This document shows positions 1-10,619 of a stretch of DNA of 64,000 nt, piece after piece. The position numbers and the translations under genes were made by a program. Where the stretch lies: assembly GCF_037975245.1 (NCBI RefSeq), contig NC_092582.1, forward strand, positions 19,928,577-19,992,576, in the 5' to 3' direction. The notes below the pieces were generated by a model. The model saw nothing but the letters and a program-made list of their open reading frames with translations, was not told the DNA's origin and searched no databases. The stretch's first letter is position 1. Every line of letters starts with the position of its first letter. The DNA is from Apostichopus japonicus (Eukaryota > Echinodermata > Holothuroidea > Aspidochirotida > Stichopodidae).

Positions 1-629
1 TATTGTTTCTATCTATGACCCCCTTATAATATCGTGTAGTATCCTTTTTTGAATGAAATTTTATTCTCTATCACCTACTGTATATTGTAGTATCAAGAAA
101 AGCAGATGCCCAGGTTAAAAGAACCAAGCGTTAAAATGTAGTTTACTACTTTTATCCATTGCAATGAATGATGTTATGTTATGTACACAGTGACTTCACG
201 GACTATCGATATATTACCTAGAGAAATGTGTTGGCTTAGAAGCTCTGTCAGACCTTTGACTAATAGGATTAAATGCACCTTTGTTGACCATACATTTATA
301 TCGAACTTTGAGATGCTCATATCTGTTATTTAGAAATTATTACTAACTTGTATCTACATTGGTACTTGAAGATTACTCAAGGAAAAATCAAGTCTCCCCC
401 GATATCAGTTATGTCTTAGGCCATAGACATGCCAAATGATACAATGATGGTGAGTTCTTTGGAGTTTTGATAATTTCCTAGCAACAAACAAGATCATAAC
501 TCTCTTACTAGCATTAAGGTGTTACTCAGGTGTCTAATATCTAACCAACCTGTCTTAATTTTTTCAACGTTATTAAAGTAGAGATGCATATTAACAACAG
601 TAATAAAGAAAATGCTTCCACAGCTGCTA
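1..629. other. Intergenic sequence, no gene seen
   Basis: AT-rich sequence with no convincing coding frame, RNA gene or repeat structure visible by eye. It ends at the 5-bp duplication that flanks the first DNA transposon. Confidence 0.5.
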
Positions 630-1287
630 ATGTTCAGGCGCGTATCCAGGATTTTCAAACCCGGGGGGCGCGAATTACTATCTAAGCGGAGCGCCACCAT
701 CGGTTGGCGCGCAGCGTACAAGAAAATTTCTTGTTTTGAAACCCCCCAGATCACCGGAAACGGCACTTCTCGGGCTTGAAATGACCAAGCAGATGTACAC
801 TTTTTGCCTGAGAACCAAGTATTTCTCAATAGTAGTTTTTTTTCCATCCATAACCTTTTTGAAGATTGTCAACCCGGCACACATCATGTTCGACCTGATC
901 GCATCTCCTGTGGGTCTTTGCTTTTGTAGGTGATTCTACGTCGCGGCCCACAATACCCGTCAGCCCCACTTTTCAAGGTTTTAAGCCCCATATTTGTTCA
1001 GAATTTGAAAATTCACATTTATCGTGAATAAACTCACTTGAAAACATACCCATAATGTTGTACAAAATTTCATCTATGGACAACCAATATAGAAAAACTT
1101 CCTTCAACCCCTAACAGAGCGGTCAAAATTGCACGAGTAGAGGGAAGTGTGATGCAGAATGTTGGTGAGAAATTTTCTAAACAGACACAGTTAATTTATT
1201 GGTTGAAAACTTGGTTGAAGGAAATGAAAAAATAGCAGATATTTCCGAGAGCGAACACTACACACATAGGCGTAGGAGGCGCGGCGG

Positions 1288-1666
1288 CAGTGGCAGAGCT
1301 AGGGGTATTGGTCAGGAGTGGCGAGAATGGTCTGTAGGGGCGCTTTCGACACTATCTAAGCGGAGCGCCACCACTGGTTGGCGCGTAGCGTACAGAAAAT
1401 TTTTGAGTAAAGATACTCCCTAGATCGCCGGAAATGACCCTTTCCGGGCCTGGCTAATTTGCAGATAAACGAAGAATAAGGTGTCATCGCCAAATTACAC
1501 CAAGAAAATGTGGCAAATGTCAATAAGTAGATGAGAGCGCAATAAAAAAGTCAATAATCTAGAATAAGTAAAAAGTGGTAAAGAGCCGAAAAAGGCGCCA
1601 GCAGTCCATTTGAGTCCGTCAGGGGGGGGCATCGGCCCCCCTGACCGTATGGACGCTCCGCCACTG
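1288..1666 (+). mobile_element. Nested hAT MITE with 8-bp target duplication
   Basis: The left end CAGTGGCAGAGC (1288-1299) is the inverted complement, with one difference, of the right end GCTCCGCCACTG (1655-1666). Both ends are flanked by the 8-bp direct duplication CGCGGCGG (1280-1287 and 1667-1674), the classical hAT signature. The 379-bp body has no coding capacity. At about 1348-1440 it carries the same subterminal block that appears in the surrounding element, although the termini differ. It inserted after the outer 635-2772 element, because it interrupts that element. Confidence 0.78.
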
Positions 1667-1993
1667 CGCGGCGGGGTGCAGCCCCTAATTCGCCATTACT
1701 AATGTAAAAGAGAGTTTTGACATAATTGGACCTCCATGCTACATGAGACATGTCGTTGTTTACATTAGCATCCCGCGGTATACTGCGCAATTTGAACGGA
1801 CCGTACGGTACATGATTGCATGCGATGTAATAACCGATGCTTGCTTATATGATATTGACATGAAGACGTTGAACGTTGGTTTTTGGTTATTTTTCAGGCA
1901 AGTCGGACAGTTTTGAGGCTTTTCATCCTGGAACGCCATTTTCATGCTAACTGATATGATGTGATATCTGCTGTTTGCGTTACAAATTCGAAC

Positions 1994-2225
1994 AGGCGTG
2001 TAGCGAGGAATTTGCCAAGGGAGGGGCGAAGCCTGTAGGCAAATAATCTAAGCGTAGCGCAACCATATGTTGGCGCGAAGCGTACAAGAAAATTTTGGCC
2101 GAAAATGCCTCCCAGATCGCTGGAAATGGCACTACCCAGGACCATTTGTTAGCGCGAAGCGTACAAGCAAGTTTTGGCCGAAAATGTCCCCAGATCGCTG
2201 GAAATGACACTTCCCAGGCCTTGTA
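1994..2225 (+). mobile_element. 5' part of a second nested hAT-like copy
   Basis: Starting at about 1994 the sequence CAGGCGTGTAGCGAGG, followed by a GAATTTGCCAAGGGAGGGG-like segment, closely matches the left end of the element at 33559. Downstream, the block containing GCGCGAAGCGTACAAG occurs twice in tandem (about 2070-2130 and 2150-2212). No matching right end or target duplication was found, so the copy is truncated or internally duplicated. Confidence 0.55.
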
Positions 2226-2561
2226 AGTTGCTTCTAAGCACTTTCTATTTTGAAATTACCTAGCGATATTATTTAAAAAAATGCTGAATGGGGGGGGGGG
2301 GCGGGCGGTCGCCCCCATCCCAAAATGCGTCATGTTCCCCGACGACACGGTCGAGTTCGAGACCAGCCACAGTTGGTTTCAGAGCACAATTCTACACACG
2401 CGTTATGATAGACCATATATAGTATATATATAGATCATTAGTGAGAGAGGAAAATGGAAACGTCAAAAAATGGAGTTGTCGGTGTAAGGAGTAGGGTGAG
2501 TCACACTTTTACGAAATCATTGATCCGTAACTGGCTACCCTTCAGCGCTGTAATGATGTCA

Positions 2562-2729
2562 CTGTTCCTCTTTCTCTTCCCGGTGTCTTCGCGTTTTTCT
2601 TTTACTCCCTCCTTTTCTCCTTTTTCTCTCTTTCTTCTTTTTCTTTTCCCTTCCTTCCTCTCCTCCTCCTCTTTTTTCCCCTCTTTTTTCCTTTTTTCTT
2701 CTCTTTTTTTCTCTCCTCTTTTTCTTACC
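2562..2729. repeat. Polypyrimidine tract
   Basis: About 165 bases made almost entirely of C and T on the plus strand. It produces apparent open frames on both strands (Phe/Ser/Leu-rich one way, Lys/Glu/Arg-rich the other) that are compositional artefacts. It lies inside the 635-2772 element, near its right end. Confidence 0.8.
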
Positions 2730-2935
2730 CGGGGGGCGCGCGCCCCCAACGCCCCCCCTGGATACGCACCTGATGTTGATCGTATTTATTCTATATTACA
2801 TCATTGTTTAATGGATGCTTCAAATTATTTGTCACAAACAAAAACAAATATTCAGCTTTTTGATAAAAATGCAGAAAGACAAAGGATGATGATTCACCAT
2901 GCTAATTACAACAAAATCAATTAAAATAATGAGGC

Positions 2936-3200
2936 AGGTACATTATGTGCTAACATAATATGATAGTCCCCCTTTAAGTAGCCTTTGTGCTGTAAAATAA
3001 TGGTGCCAGTATATTGTGTGCTAACATAATATTATAGTCCCCCTTTAAGTAGACTGTGCTGTAAAAGAATGGGGCAAGTACATTGTGTGCTAACATAATA
3101 TGATAGTCCCCCTTAAAGTAGACTGTGCTGTAAAATAATGGTGCAAGTACAATATGTGCTAACATAATATTATAGTCCCCCTTTAAGTAGTCTTGTGCTG
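2936..3200. repeat. Tandem repeat, four copies, ~70 bp unit
   Basis: Four successive units each contain TAACATAATA followed by a TAGTCCCCCTTTAAGTAG-like segment and a TGTGCTGTAAAATAATG-like segment. The TAACATAATA motif begins near 2951, 3022, 3091 and 3160, giving a period of 69-71 bp. Units differ by a few substitutions. No coding function is apparent. Confidence 0.85.
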
Positions 3201-4211
3201 AATTTTATATCGCCTATTCTGGAAAAGATTAAAAAGATTGATTATAAAAAAAGTACGTCTTCATTATTAAAGAAAACTTAACTTAAAGAGTTTCAGTCAT
3301 ATTCTTTTGTTTTCCACCAAAATGCTAAACTTTTAACTTTTTGTTTAAAAGAATGCGACAGAATCAACCCTAAAGAAGAACCTGTTAGGATTGAAACATT
3401 GAGTGCTCATACTGTTGTAAATTTGCCTCCTACAAAGGTTCTTTGCAGTACTGTAGATAAGCACTTTCAACTTTAACTACCAATCTGATACTGCCATGGC
3501 TAGGAACTGCCGAGAAATTTGAAAAGATAACGATATGCAAAAGCTAACCATACATTAGATGGAATAATATAGGCAGATAATTGTGTATAGAAAATCAACT
3601 TCAGCAAAACGTCAAGAAAATAATTCACAAAGTATTAATTATAGAGAGAGACACAGGTTTCTCATGCAGAAAACCAAAATAATTTGTACTTTCTACAAAA
3701 ATACACATGAGAAGACATTTGTAGTATTGCTTCAATTAAAGTCACAAACACACATACTTTTCACATTGGTATATCCTTGAGATATTCCTTGCTTTAAAGA
3801 AATCAAGTTGGCACTGTTTGTTTTGTCTTTATTTCTGCAAAGTGTATCAAATTGTTTTTTAACTACTAGCTTAATAAACTTGTTTAAATTTCTGTTTTCA
3901 AATTCTTCAATCTTGGATATTTCTGAAGCATTGAAGTCGATATCAAAAGGAATACTTATTGGCCATGACAGTTCTTTGATAAATTCTTTTTGGCAAATAT
4001 TACTTTATTAAGAATGTCATTTTTTTAAAACATCACCATTGTTTCATATTAAATTTCTCCTTAAATATTCCAGTCTGAAAAAATAAAATAATGACCATAT
4101 AATGTAAAGAGAAAGGTATTGAAGTTTCAACGATGGCTGGAATTAAATCATAAACCAAAAAATGTCCTATCATATTATTAAAATATTTGTGGGTTTGTCT
4201 GAATAACTATT
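3201..4211. other. Region with one unidentified minus-strand open frame
   Basis: No recognisable gene. On the minus strand 4004 down to 3732 is open for about 90 codons without an early Met. It has a coding-like composition (for example PFDIDFNASEISKIEEF) and ends at TGA. On the plus strand, 3290-3470 holds another Met-less stretch reading INPKEEPVRIETLSAHTVV. Neither is assigned to a family. They could be exon or transposon relics. Confidence 0.25.
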
Positions 4212-7200
4212 TCAAAGACCAGCACGGAAGTAGGAAGAAGGTTCCATCTTCTTCCTCCTCTTCTTTATGTTCTGCCTCTGGTAATCGGTCAACCATCTCT
4301 TTATGGTTTCCAGCTCCTTCTCACGAACATCAATAACTGACTGTGGGTCCCCGCTGTGACTGCCTCTGATGTACAGAAAATAGAAAAAAAGGTAGACAGT
4401 GGCAACATAGCATTTATTACAAAAGGATTGAGAAGTTGTTTCGAATCTTCCTGACATTGAACAAATCATATTTTAAGCAGCTGGTTGTGTAGTTTAATTT
4501 GTCTCTTCGTCAGATGTCTACTTGTTCTATTTTTTGGGGGGTGGAGGGGGGGTAACTTTTATTTCCACACATCAAATGTTACAAAATCTCTAGAAAATCT
4601 GTCCTATTCATAAAGCATGTTAAATTAGTGTAAACTACTAAACTTTCATAGCAGAAAAACTCAGCCTAGACTACTTTGTGTATACTAAAAAGGGGGGGGG
4701 GGGGCTGAAGCTGATATTTTCATCAATTGGTTATAGGCTTACTCCAGACTCACAGTGCTTATTTTTTATAAAAGAAAGAAAAATAATAGCTCTGCAGACT
4801 TGAAACATAACATTTTTCATGTAGATTTCCTTGAAGTTGGTTACCAATGGATTATGAAATGCAACCAGTTGCATTTTAAAGGAACAATCAGATTCTAAAT
4901 TATGTCAATTTGTTATACTACATGCATCCTGGCAGCATGTAGGCAAACACTTAACTGCTTCAAATGAACTGATGAGAGACAGTAATCGTCATTGCTACAA
5001 ACGGACAACCGAAAGGAAAGCATTCTGCTGATATTTGAACCAAATATCAATTGTGACAACAGTGACTTTATTTGCCTAAATCAAACGTGAAAATGTGTCG
5101 AAGCTGGAAATATACCACATCTTCAGATGAGCTGAGCTGAAGCGTTCATGACATCATTGAGGACTAATGACAATACTCTCTGTGACTAGTCATGCTCCTT
5201 ACAGAGAGAAACTTTGTCTTGAAATATTACCATATTTCAGTAATTCACAAGCCATCGCAGTATTTCATCTAAATACATGATTTACAACTTGAATCAGATC
5301 ACTCTAGTTTATATCCTATATTAAATCTCATCCCTGTTCGGCTCCACCCATTTTAGCCCACTTTTAGTGGTGATTTACCGTAAATCACCACTTTGAGTGG
5401 TGATTTACCGTAAATCCAAGTGATGAGCTCCTCCTTTGATCAGATAATACTCGACTGATCCCACGTCACCGTTGGTGACTCCACCTCTTCGCCATGGATC
5501 TAAATCACCATGAGTAAAGACAATGTTGGTCGCACTGCCTAGATCTGTAGATAGCAAACAAAATATCATGACAAATACAAAACTGAAAGACCATTTTCCC
5601 TTTCTTGAAATTGAAAGTCATAAATTTGCGTCCATGTTTCTATCAAGTGACTACCAACTGACAATAAATGCTTTTTGTCAAAGTTTATAACTGTAGTGAA
5701 GTCTTGAGTATGCACTGTTCTTTATGTGCTTATCTTGTTTACTGCCACCACTGGCAAACATTTTGTTGCCTAATCGTATGACCCTATAAAACATATATCA
5801 TGCACGGCAGGTCAGTTTGCCATCTTGTTTTGTCTCGTTTTGATCTTCGGCCTTCCCAAATTACCACAATAACCATACTTTCTATATTGCAAAACACTTT
5901 TGACCTCCTAAAACTGATGGGTGATAGGTGTGTTTCTGTGACTTTGCACTTTGTGAATAACACTTTGCACTTTGTGAAATTATTAGTCTGCTGTATTTAT
6001 GAGTTGGGTTGTAACTATCACCAAAAAGGAAAATCTTACCATCGCCCCACATGTTGATGTTCAGCCAGTCTGTACGAGGTGTTACGTTATATTTCATTTC
6101 ACAGTAAGTCTTCCTCATGTCTGGGGTAAGTGGAAGTTTAGGGAACATGGAAGGTGAAATACCATCTGTTCCATCAGGCAAAACAACTTCTGTACAAGCC
6201 TATGGACAAAATATTTGAAAATTTATGTTTTATATCTTGCACGAAATATTATGAAAAGCAGTTAAGGGAGATCCATTCTCACTTCAGTGATCATGGTGTG
6301 ATAATTAGAAATACTGCATTCATGTTTTCAGCACTTCTGCATTTCAGACTGTACAGTTAAGCCACTGAATAAATCATTACTACATGATCATTTTAACCAC
6401 TTAGAACAACCCGAAATGACCTTTAACCTCAATTTCCTAAGCACACTATATGACTAAGTATTCAAAAAATACTTTAAAAAAATAAAACCAATTAAAATAA
6501 TATAATTAACAACAACTTTACATGTAGTTATTCAATTATCAGAGAGAGTAGGGTTGGGGTAGGGAGAAGACCACACAATAATTCAAACGTACAAAGACCT
6601 TACTTGATCACGGATGTTGTCAATGTTCCAACATCAATGTTCCGACATCCAAAGATCATGATACAAGAAAATACATGTTGGATATCGTTAACAGACAAAT
6701 GGGCAGGCAGACAGTAGCAAATACAGGCAGATTTGCTACTGTCAGCCAAACATTATCGACATATCCAAACTGACGAAGGCATACATCTTAAAAAGTTAAA
6801 GAATTGACCTGGTAATCCCATGAGATGCTATTTCCACAACCAGTGGGATCAGCACAAGGCATGTAGTCTGCATACATATCAGAACAGGTCTTACTGCCAG
6901 TTCCGTTCTAAAAGTTAGCTGTAAAATGCAGGAATATAATGACATTAAAATTAAGAATTGCTGGATTTACTGAAGAGACACATTTCCACAGCAGCTATAA
7001 CGGTTGAAAAGTAGATATCAGCCAATCACAGACATTCTATAAACAAAATACTAATTTGGGGAATGAAATTTAAAACCTTAGCCAGGCAATGAATAGTGAT
7101 TGCATAATATAATACCTTTTGTACATATGACACAAAATAAATCAGCCATGACTGAAAATAACAAATGGCATAAAATCCAGGTTTAAACAACCACTCCTTT

Positions 7201-7735
7201 CACTGCAAACCAACAATTATTAACATTTATTAGGCTTTGACTGAAACAGCTTGTCAGTTTCTGAGCTCCTCCAATCAAAATCCAAAATAACAATTCCAGT
7301 TAATCTTCAGTGTTTTGTATGTATATAAATGAACCTATTCAGTTGCTATGTTAGCCATATTACATAAGTTTGCTTTACATTGTACTCTCTTGTCAAATAT
7401 TTACATCTGGTTAATGGGAGGTAATGCCACATAGAAGTGATATTACCATGCCTTACCATTGCAACCTATTCAGTTTCTAGGTCAGACATATATCATCAAG
7501 TTTGCTTCATATTGTACTTCCTTGTCAAATATTTACGAAGGTAATCCCACATAGAAGTTAAATTACCATGCCTTACCACTGAAACCTATTCAGTTTCTAG
7601 GTCAGACATAAAACATCAAGTTTGCATCTAGTTGATGTACAAGTTGACATAGAAGTGTCATTAACATGCCTTACCATTGACCGCAGCTAATCCGTCTAGA
7701 GTGTTACTACTGTTTACCATGTAGCTGCAAGCAAC
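4212..7735 (-). CDS. Serine carboxypeptidase S28 (DPP7/PRCP-like), C-terminal exons
   Basis: Five minus-strand exons can be read: 7735-7675, 6918-6809, 6199-6040, 5544-5409 and 4365-4212 (TGA stop). All splice phases are consistent (0/1, 1/0, 0/1, 1/2, 2/end). Recognisable S28 segments are CADPTGCG with WDYQACTE, then MFPKLPLTPD and CEMKYNVTPRTDWL, then NIVFTHGDLDPW with the charge-relay Asp, and GAHHLDLR with the catalytic His. The tail reads GDPQSVIDVREKELETIKRWL followed by a basic end. S28 enzymes are lysosomal or secreted peptidases that cleave after or before proline. Exons with the nucleophile Ser would lie upstream (above 7735) and were not found, as LINE, SINE and gypsy insertions follow. 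Exon 6918-6809 contains an in-frame TAG at 6910-6908 where a Tyr is expected before NGTGSKTC, so this may be a pseudogene or a defective allele. Confidence 0.82.
4691..4704. repeat. Poly-G run
   Basis: An uninterrupted run of about 14 G in the last intron of the S28 gene. A second G-rich stretch with several G-runs is near 4537-4552. Length polymorphism and assembly error are both likely here. Confidence 0.75.
5367..5416. repeat. Duplicated near-palindrome spanning a splice donor
   Basis: The segment AGTGGTGATTTACCGTAAAT occurs at about 5367 and again at about 5396. Each copy is a near-perfect inverted repeat (GTGATTTACCGTAAATCAC). The copy at 5396-5416 contains the donor of exon 5544-5409 on the minus strand, so the first copy places an identical decoy donor 29 bp into the intron. 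Confidence 0.7.
7330..7690. repeat. Tandem repeat, ~120 bp unit, about 2.5 copies
   Basis: Repeated segments include ACCTATTCAGTT(T/G)CTA, CTTGTCAAATATTTAC and TTACCATGCCTTACCA, with the last near 7443, 7563 and 7663. The right-most unit overlaps the donor site of exon 7735-7675, so the intron contains two further copies of that donor context. Confidence 0.75.
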
Positions 7736-7833
7736 CTGGGAAAAGAAAAAGGAGAATTAATGGTCATTTTACTATCATCACGTAACACAGAAATAAATTG
7801 CAATAGTATTCCATTTACTAATTTGTAGTCAAC

Positions 7834-8152
7834 CTGGAGGATACTCATTCACACAATGAGTCTAGGGAAACTGAACTATTACATATACTGGAGGATACTC
7901 AGTCACACAATATGTCTAGGGAAACTGAACTATTACATATACTGGAGGATACTCAGTCACACAATGAGTCTAGGGAAACTAAACAATTACATATACTGGA
8001 GGATACTCAGTCACACAATGAGTCAAGGGAAACTGAACATTTACATATACTGGAGGATACTCAGTCACACAATGAGTCTAGGGAAACAGAACAATTACAT
8101 ATACTGGAGGATACTCAGTCACACAATGAGTCTAGGGAAACTGAACAATTAC
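7834..8152. repeat. 54-bp minisatellite, six units
   Basis: CTGGAGGATACTCA begins near 7834, 7888, 7942, 7996, 8050 and 8104, an exact 54-bp period with few substitutions. Because 54 is divisible by three, two plus-strand frames stay open through the whole array, one reading as repeats of an 18-residue unit ending YIYWRILSHT. This is probably a compositional consequence and not a protein. The array ends where LINE-like sequence begins. Confidence 0.9.
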
Positions 8153-10170
8153 GTCCATTTCGTGGTCGTTTGTTGATGGGTTATAGTAGGTTTTTGAAGA
8201 TTCTTTCTACACATGTTGATTATGGGTATGTTAACTCCCAAATTAATGGAAAATCCCCCCAAAAAAGTTCGTCTCCATAGTTGGGCTTTAAACTCAATTA
8301 TAAAAGGAACCAATCAACCCAAGCATTTTCATCAGAAGATGCACTATAATGATATGGAATATGAAGATCCCATTGATACTTTCACTGTACTTAATAATCA
8401 TGTTACCAATATAGGACCATCTCTTGCTGATCGACTTCAAGGTATAGGTACCACTCTTTTTACGATTTCATACATACTGCAAATCCCGCCAGTTTTTCTT
8501 TATCTCAATCGACGAGGAAGAAATTAGTAAGTGTATCTGTAACCTAAAAATTACAAGTTGTGACTTTGATGACATTTATGTTAAAGTGGTTAAATACGTC
8601 TCTTGTCTTATCACGAAGCCTCTTTGCCACATCTTCAACTGCTCCTTATCAAATGGCGTTGTGCCATCTGCTTTGAAAAGTGCCTGCGTTACCCCGATTT
8701 TTAAAACAGGAGACATAAAAAGTGTAAACAACTATATACCTATCTCTGTCCTTTCATGCTTTTCAAACATTCTAGAACGAATTGTATACAATCGCTTGTT
8801 TAACTTCCTAAACAACCACAACCATATTTTCCAGCACCAGGTTGGTTTTCCTCCTGAGAAATCTACCATTCATGCCGTCACACATCTTACAAATACAATC
8901 ATCGATTGTTTGAGAACAAAGAGTTAGCGTGTGGTATTTTCCTTGATCTCTCAAAAGTTTTCGATTCCCTAGATCACTCTATTCTTATACTCTAAGCTTT
9001 CTCTATATGGTATTCGTGGAACTACATTAAGCTGGTTTAAAAGTTACTTATTTGGTCGTTCTCAGTTTGTATCTACGTCTAACTACCAATCTCCATTGAA
9101 TGAGATTAAATCTGGTGTGCCTCAAGGCACACCAGATGATCTTCCTAACTGCACCACCAATTTTAACTTTACCATGTATGCTGAAGACACGGATATATTA
9201 TCTAAAGGAAAGGACTTAAACAAACTTATACATAATATTAACACTGAAATTCCTAAAGTACTTATCTGGTTTAATGCTAACAAGCTTCATCTTAATGCTA
9301 AGAAATCTGTCTGTGTATTATTTCATCATCATCAAAAATTACTCAATCTTAACGATTTAGGCATCGTTATTTTCTACAAAATTCCTTGTTGTAATTTTAG
9401 ATACTGCAATCGCATGGGTTCCTCACATTAATGCTGTTTGTAACAAAGTAGCTAAATTTACTGGTTTTCTATATAAAGTGAAGGACTGCCTCCCGAAAGA
9501 AGCATTAATCTCTATTTACAAAGCACCAATTCTTCCATATATTCCCTACTGTACACTTCTACGTTAATAAAATTCATAGTTTACAGAAACGTGTTCTCAG
9601 AATTATCTGCGGTACTTCCTATCTTTCTCATTCCAGTCCTCGTTTTTATTTATTGGGAACTTTAACGGTATTTGATATCACTACTCATCAGACTGCTACG
9701 TTTATTTATCAATATCTTTATAATATGCTCCTTCATAGTTTCAACCACTACTTCATCAAATTCAATTCAGCCTACCATTCACGATCCGAAGATACCCTTC
9801 TCCCTCGTTTTTAATCGTCTAAAAAATAGCCAACCTTTTATTAAATACATGGGCCCCAAAATATGGAATTCCCTGCCAGATACCATTAAAAATAAAACCA
9901 GTTTTATATCATTTAAATGTCATCTAAAACGTTATCTAATTTCAAAGTATTCAACCGACGACTAATTTGTTATAAATTTGATATTTGCCTTTGTGTTATA
10001 CTTTTGCATCTGTATAACTAAGTGTTATTGTCTATTGTTGATGTTTCCCTTTGTCTGTTTTCCCTATATCTGTCTTAAGTTCAAGGGGACCTTACATAAG
10101 CTAGTTATAACTTATTTGGATTCCCCTCAACCTATTTAATCACTTACATTCATCATTTCTTTAGTTTCAA
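8153..10170 (+). mobile_element. Degenerate non-LTR retrotransposon (CR1/Jockey-like), RT region and 3' end
   Basis: Conceptual frames give the typical order of a LINE ORF2 C-terminal half. First is an NHVTNIGPSLADR-like segment (about 8396-8440), then NGVVPSALKSACVTPIFKTGD, then PISVLSCFSNILERIVYNRL and HQVGFPPEKST. Frame-shifted pieces with IFLDLSKVFDSLDHSIL follow, then SGVPQG, FTMYAEDTDIL, and finally the C-terminal MGPKIWNSLPD and TSFISFKCHLKRYL ending at about 9964. The reverse transcriptase catalytic box (normally YADD) reads YAED, the block after GVPQG is missing, and there are several stops and shifts, so the copy is dead. The 5' half, including the endonuclease, is absent. The adenine-rich 3' tail may continue beyond the SINE to about 10618. 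Confidence 0.85.
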
Positions 10171-10220
10171 GCTGCTTAAAGGTACACTTTATCCCACATT
10201 TTGTATAACTATTCATACGA

Positions 10221-10572
10221 GAGGGCGTTGTGGTCAAGTGGTTAAGGCAGTGGAATTGTGATCTAAGGATCTAAGGATTACAGGTTCGAGTCCTGGCCAG
10301 ATCATTGCGTTGTGTCCTTGGGCAAGGCACTTTATCTCCATTGCCTCTCTTCGCCCATGTGTTTAGATGGGGACTTGCGAGGTAACTTGGAAGTCCCCAT
10401 GGGGACACGTGGTTGTGGTGCACTGTGGTGTCCCAGGAGAGATTGATTGAATTGCGCACACTTTGGTGTGTAGGTGTGACAAGTTACCAAAGACCAGGGT
10501 TAAATTGTAAAGTCGTTTGAGAGGGCCTTGGCCTTGAACAAGACTGTAAACCTAAATTAAATTTAAAAAATA
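10221..10572 (+). mobile_element. tRNA-derived SINE
   Basis: The head contains a polymerase III A box TGGTCAAGTGG (10231-10241) and a B box GGTTCGAGTCC (10283-10293), as in a Leu/Ser-type tRNA. A tRNA-unrelated body follows with the widespread TTGGGCAAGGCACTTTA-like segment (about 10319-10335), then an A-rich end near 10550-10572. No protein is encoded. It appears inserted in the 3' untranslated part of the preceding LINE, because a further A-tailed segment (10573-10618) follows it. Confidence 0.75.
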
Positions 10573-10619
10573 CTTATTATGTGAAGCGACGATGTTTGAA
10601 ATAAAGTTTTAAAAAAAAG

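Larger units (their letters stand above)
635..2772 (+). mobile_element. Non-autonomous hAT-like DNA transposon with nested relatives
   Basis: The left end at 635-650 reads CAGGCGCGTATCCAGG. The right end at 2757-2772 is its near-perfect inverted complement, CCTGGATACGCACCTG. Both are directly flanked by ATGTT (630-634 and 2773-2777), a 5-bp target-site duplication. No transposase frame is visible, so mobilisation would need a protein supplied elsewhere. The interior holds a G/C-run segment just inside each end, a shared subterminal block at about 680-775, a nested smaller element at 1288-1666, another nested copy from about 1994, and a long pyrimidine tract at 2562-2729. The CAG-starting termini point to the hAT superfamily, although a 5-bp duplication is shorter than the usual 8. 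The same termini occur at 22345-23694, again with a 5-bp duplication, which supports a real family. Confidence 0.72.

Noticed and set aside
2501-2924. Open frames on both strands across the pyrimidine tract
   Set aside because: They are produced by C/T-only composition, with Phe/Ser/Leu or Lys/Glu/Arg runs.
7834-8152. CRISPR-like repeat array
   Set aside because: Units are contiguous 54-bp tandem copies without unique spacers, in a eukaryotic context.
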